NCBI GenBank assembly: GCA_963829505.1
Contig: CAWHIL010000002.1
Location: forward strand, 186,001 to 250,000
Direction: 5' to 3'
DNA from: Roseiarcus sp963829505
GTDB lineage: Bacteria > Pseudomonadota > Alphaproteobacteria > Rhizobiales > Beijerinckiaceae
DNA length: 64,000 bases
The notes under the pieces are model-generated. The model was not told where the DNA came from and searched no databases. It worked only from the letters and a program-made list of their open reading frames with translations. Below, in pieces: positions 62,257 to 64,000 of the stretch; position 1 is the first letter of the stretch; every line of letters begins with the position of its first letter. A program made the translations under genes and the position numbers.

Positions 62257-64000
62257 GCCCGCGGCTCGTGATCCCCGATCTGCTACGCCGCGACCAGTCG
62301 CGGGCGTCCGATCCGACCGCCTCCGCCTGGGTCTCGGCCAACGCCGGCAGCGGCAAGACGCATGTGCTCGCCCAGCGCGTGCTGAGACTGCTCCTCGACG
62401 GGGCGAAGCCGTCGCAGATCCTCTGCCTCACCTTCACCAAGGCGGCCGCGGCCAACATGGCGGCGCGCGTCTTCCAGGTGCTCGCGGAGTGGACCAGCCT
62501 CGACGACGGGACGCTGACCGAGAGGATCGTCGAGACCGGCGCCGGACGGCCGGGGCCGCCCGGGCTCGCCTTCGCCCGGCAGCTCTTCGCCCGCACGATC
62601 GAGACGCCGGGCGGCCTCAAGATCCAGACGCTGCACGCCTTCTGCGAGCGCCTGCTGCGCCTGTTCCCGTTCGAGGCCAACGTGCCGGCGCACTTTGCGG
62701 TTCTCGAGGAGCGCGAGGCGGCGGCGCTCATGGGCGAAGCGCGCGTCCGCGCGATGGCGGTTCTGAAAGCCTCCCCCGGGAGCGCCGCGGCGCTCGATCG
62801 CGTCGCGCGCGAGGCCGGCGTCTTCACCTTCGACACGCTCATGGAGGAGGCCAAGCGTTTCGCCGCGACCTTCGCGGCGTTCGCCGACGCTCAGTCCTAC
62901 CACGAGGCGCTGAGGCTCGGCCTCCACGTTCCCGAAGGCGAGACGGCCGCGAGCGTCGAAGCGGAGATGTTGGGCGGCGACGTCGGTCGCGCGCGCCGGC
63001 GCCAATGGGCGAAGCATCTCGAGACCGGCCACCACGACGATCGGGAGATGGCCGCGCATCTCATCGAAGCGGACGCGGCGAGCGACCGCGCCGACCGTGT
63101 GCAGGCGTTGCTCTGCGCCTTCTTCATCAAGAAGGGCGAGGAAGATCAGCGCGGTGGCGAAAAAGGCCATCTGACCGGCAAGAATCTGCGCAAGCAGCGG
63201 CCGGATCTGGAAAAGGAGCTTCAGCGCGAGCTCAGCCGACTGACCGGCTTGCGCGACCGCCGCCGCGCCGCGGAGACGCTCGAACGCACGGTGGCCGTCT
63301 TCGCCGTCGCCGCCGCCATCCTCAAGGCCTACGCCGCGATCAAGGCCGAGCGCGGCGCGCTCGATTTCGCCGACCAGATCTCGCGGACCCTTTCGCTCGT
63401 CACCCGGTCGAGCGCCGCCTGGGTGATGCACAAGCTCGACTACGGGCTCGACCATCTCCTGATCGACGAGGCGCAGGACAATTCCGCCGAACAATGGCGC
63501 ATCGTCGAGAAGCTGACCGACGAATTCTTCGCCGGCGCCGGCGCGCGGCCCCGCCTTCGCACCGTGTTCGCCGTCGGCGACGAGAAGCAGTCGATCTTCT
63601 CCTTCCAGGGCGCGGCGCCTGAATGGTTCGCGCATATGCGCCGCCACTTCGAGCGCCGCCATCGCGACGCGGAGAAGCCGTTCCATTCCGTGCCGCTGCA
63701 CTATTCGTTCCGCTCGTCGCCGACGCTCCTCGGGGCGGTCGACGAGGTTTTTGCGAGCGAGGCGGTCTGGCGGGACGTCGCGTTCGACGGCGATGAGGCG
63801 CCGGCGCACGAGGCGATTCACAAGCAACTCCAGGGCGTCGTCGAGATCTGGCCCGCGATTCCGGCCGAAAAGCCGGCCGATCCGGACGACTGGACCATGC
63901 CGCTCGACGAGCCGGCGAGCCACGCGCCCGCCGTCATCCTCGCAGGCCGGATCGCCGACGAGATCAGGCGTTTCGTGGCGCCCGGTTCGCCCGACCGGAT
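62253..64000 (+). CDS. addA: Double-strand break repair helicase AddA, partial
   Basis: The first ~580 residues of an UvrD-family helicase-nuclease, open at the window edge. Walker A SANAGSGKTHVLAQR; LCLTFTKAAAANMAARV (motif Ia); Walker B HLLIDEAQDNS; FAVGDEKQSIFSFQGA (motif III); HYSFRSSPTLLGAV (motif IV). ATG 62253 is coupled to addB (ATGA). The C-terminal nuclease domain lies beyond the window. Confidence 0.95.
   Translation, partial: MSPRLVIPDLLRRDQSRASDPTASAWVSANAGSGKTHVLAQRVLRLLLDGAKPSQILCLTFTKAAAANMAARVFQVLAEWTSLDDGTLTERIVETGAGRPGPPGLAFARQLFARTIETPGGLKIQTLHAFCERLLRLFPFEANVPAHFAVLEEREAAALMGEARVRAMAVLKASPGSAAALDRVAREAGVFTFDTLMEEAKRFAATFAAFADAQSYHEALRLGLHVPEGETAASVEAEMLGGDVGRARRRQWAKHLETGHHDDREMAAHLIEADAASDRADRVQALLCAFFIKKGEEDQRGGEKGHLTGKNLRKQRPDLEKELQRELSRLTGLRDRRRAAETLERTVAVFAVAAAILKAYAAIKAERGALDFADQISRTLSLVTRSSAAWVMHKLDYGLDHLLIDEAQDNSAEQWRIVEKLTDEFFAGAGARPRLRTVFAVGDEKQSIFSFQGAAPEWFAHMRRHFERRHRDAEKPFHSVPLHYSFRSSPTLLGAVDEVFASEAVWRDVAFDGDEAPAHEAIHKQLQGVVEIWPAIPAEKPADPDDWTMPLDEPASHAPAVILAGRIADEIRRFVAPGSPDR

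Noticed and set aside
1..64000. tRNA, rRNA, insertion sequence or prophage
   Set aside because: No cloverleaf-like segment, rRNA-like block, transposase, integrase or phage structural gene was recognised on either strand.

Overview
The window is about 64 kb of very GC-rich, densely coded chromosome. It looks like an alphaproteobacterium of the order Hyphomicrobiales, possibly near the Beijerinckiaceae or Methylocystaceae. The order is inferred from rluD followed by rpoH, addB-addA, Tlde1/DUF2778 and 'virulence factor' family proteins, and the intergenic palindromes; the genus cannot be settled from the sequence. There is no transposase, integrase, rRNA, tRNA or CRISPR array. Most genes are core metabolism, with a few accessory islets between them.

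Layout, 1-32 kb: a pair of cysteine-rich exported proteins (1-3327, minus, cut by the left edge); a B12-binding radical SAM protein; a PEP-CTERM protein; a homocysteine S-methyltransferase coupled to rluD and followed by rpoH; two envelope proteins; a Ca2+/H+ antiporter; an ABC-2 exporter; a polysaccharide-deacetylase-like protein; fumC; a short-chain dehydrogenase; EamA and MarC membrane proteins; xylulokinase; an FAD oxidoreductase; a CoA transferase; a LOG-family hydrolase; sodB; uspA; an NfeD/SPFH pair; and ygfZ.

Layout, 32-64 kb: a dihydroorotase; a second PEP-CTERM gene; a toxin-antitoxin islet (hicB, a hicA remnant, phd, vapC) lying between two copies of the 3' end of maoC; maoC and an SDR; an FMN reductase; a nitrilase-family hydrolase with a spermidine-synthase-like protein; a corrinoid cluster (corrinoid protein, DUF1638, virulence-factor family, RACo-type reactivase); phoU; folC; ubiA; glk; an orphan cytosine methyltransferase with vsr; a perfect parS site followed by four 21-22-nt tandem repeats; a third PEP-CTERM gene; a TetR-regulated EmrAB pump; a lipoprotein; ligA; an Xre-RES toxin-antitoxin pair; and addB-addA, with addA cut by the right edge.

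How genes work together: the homocysteine methyltransferase at 6.4 kb and the corrinoid cluster at 40-44 kb together supply most parts of a split cobalamin-dependent methionine synthase. Several pairs are translationally coupled by stop/start overlaps. Three or four families of intergenic palindromes recur, and one copy sits in frame inside the DUF1638 gene. Seven genes, including the normally essential folC and ubiA, are each broken by one single-base frameshift. That points to residual sequence errors at least as much as to real decay.
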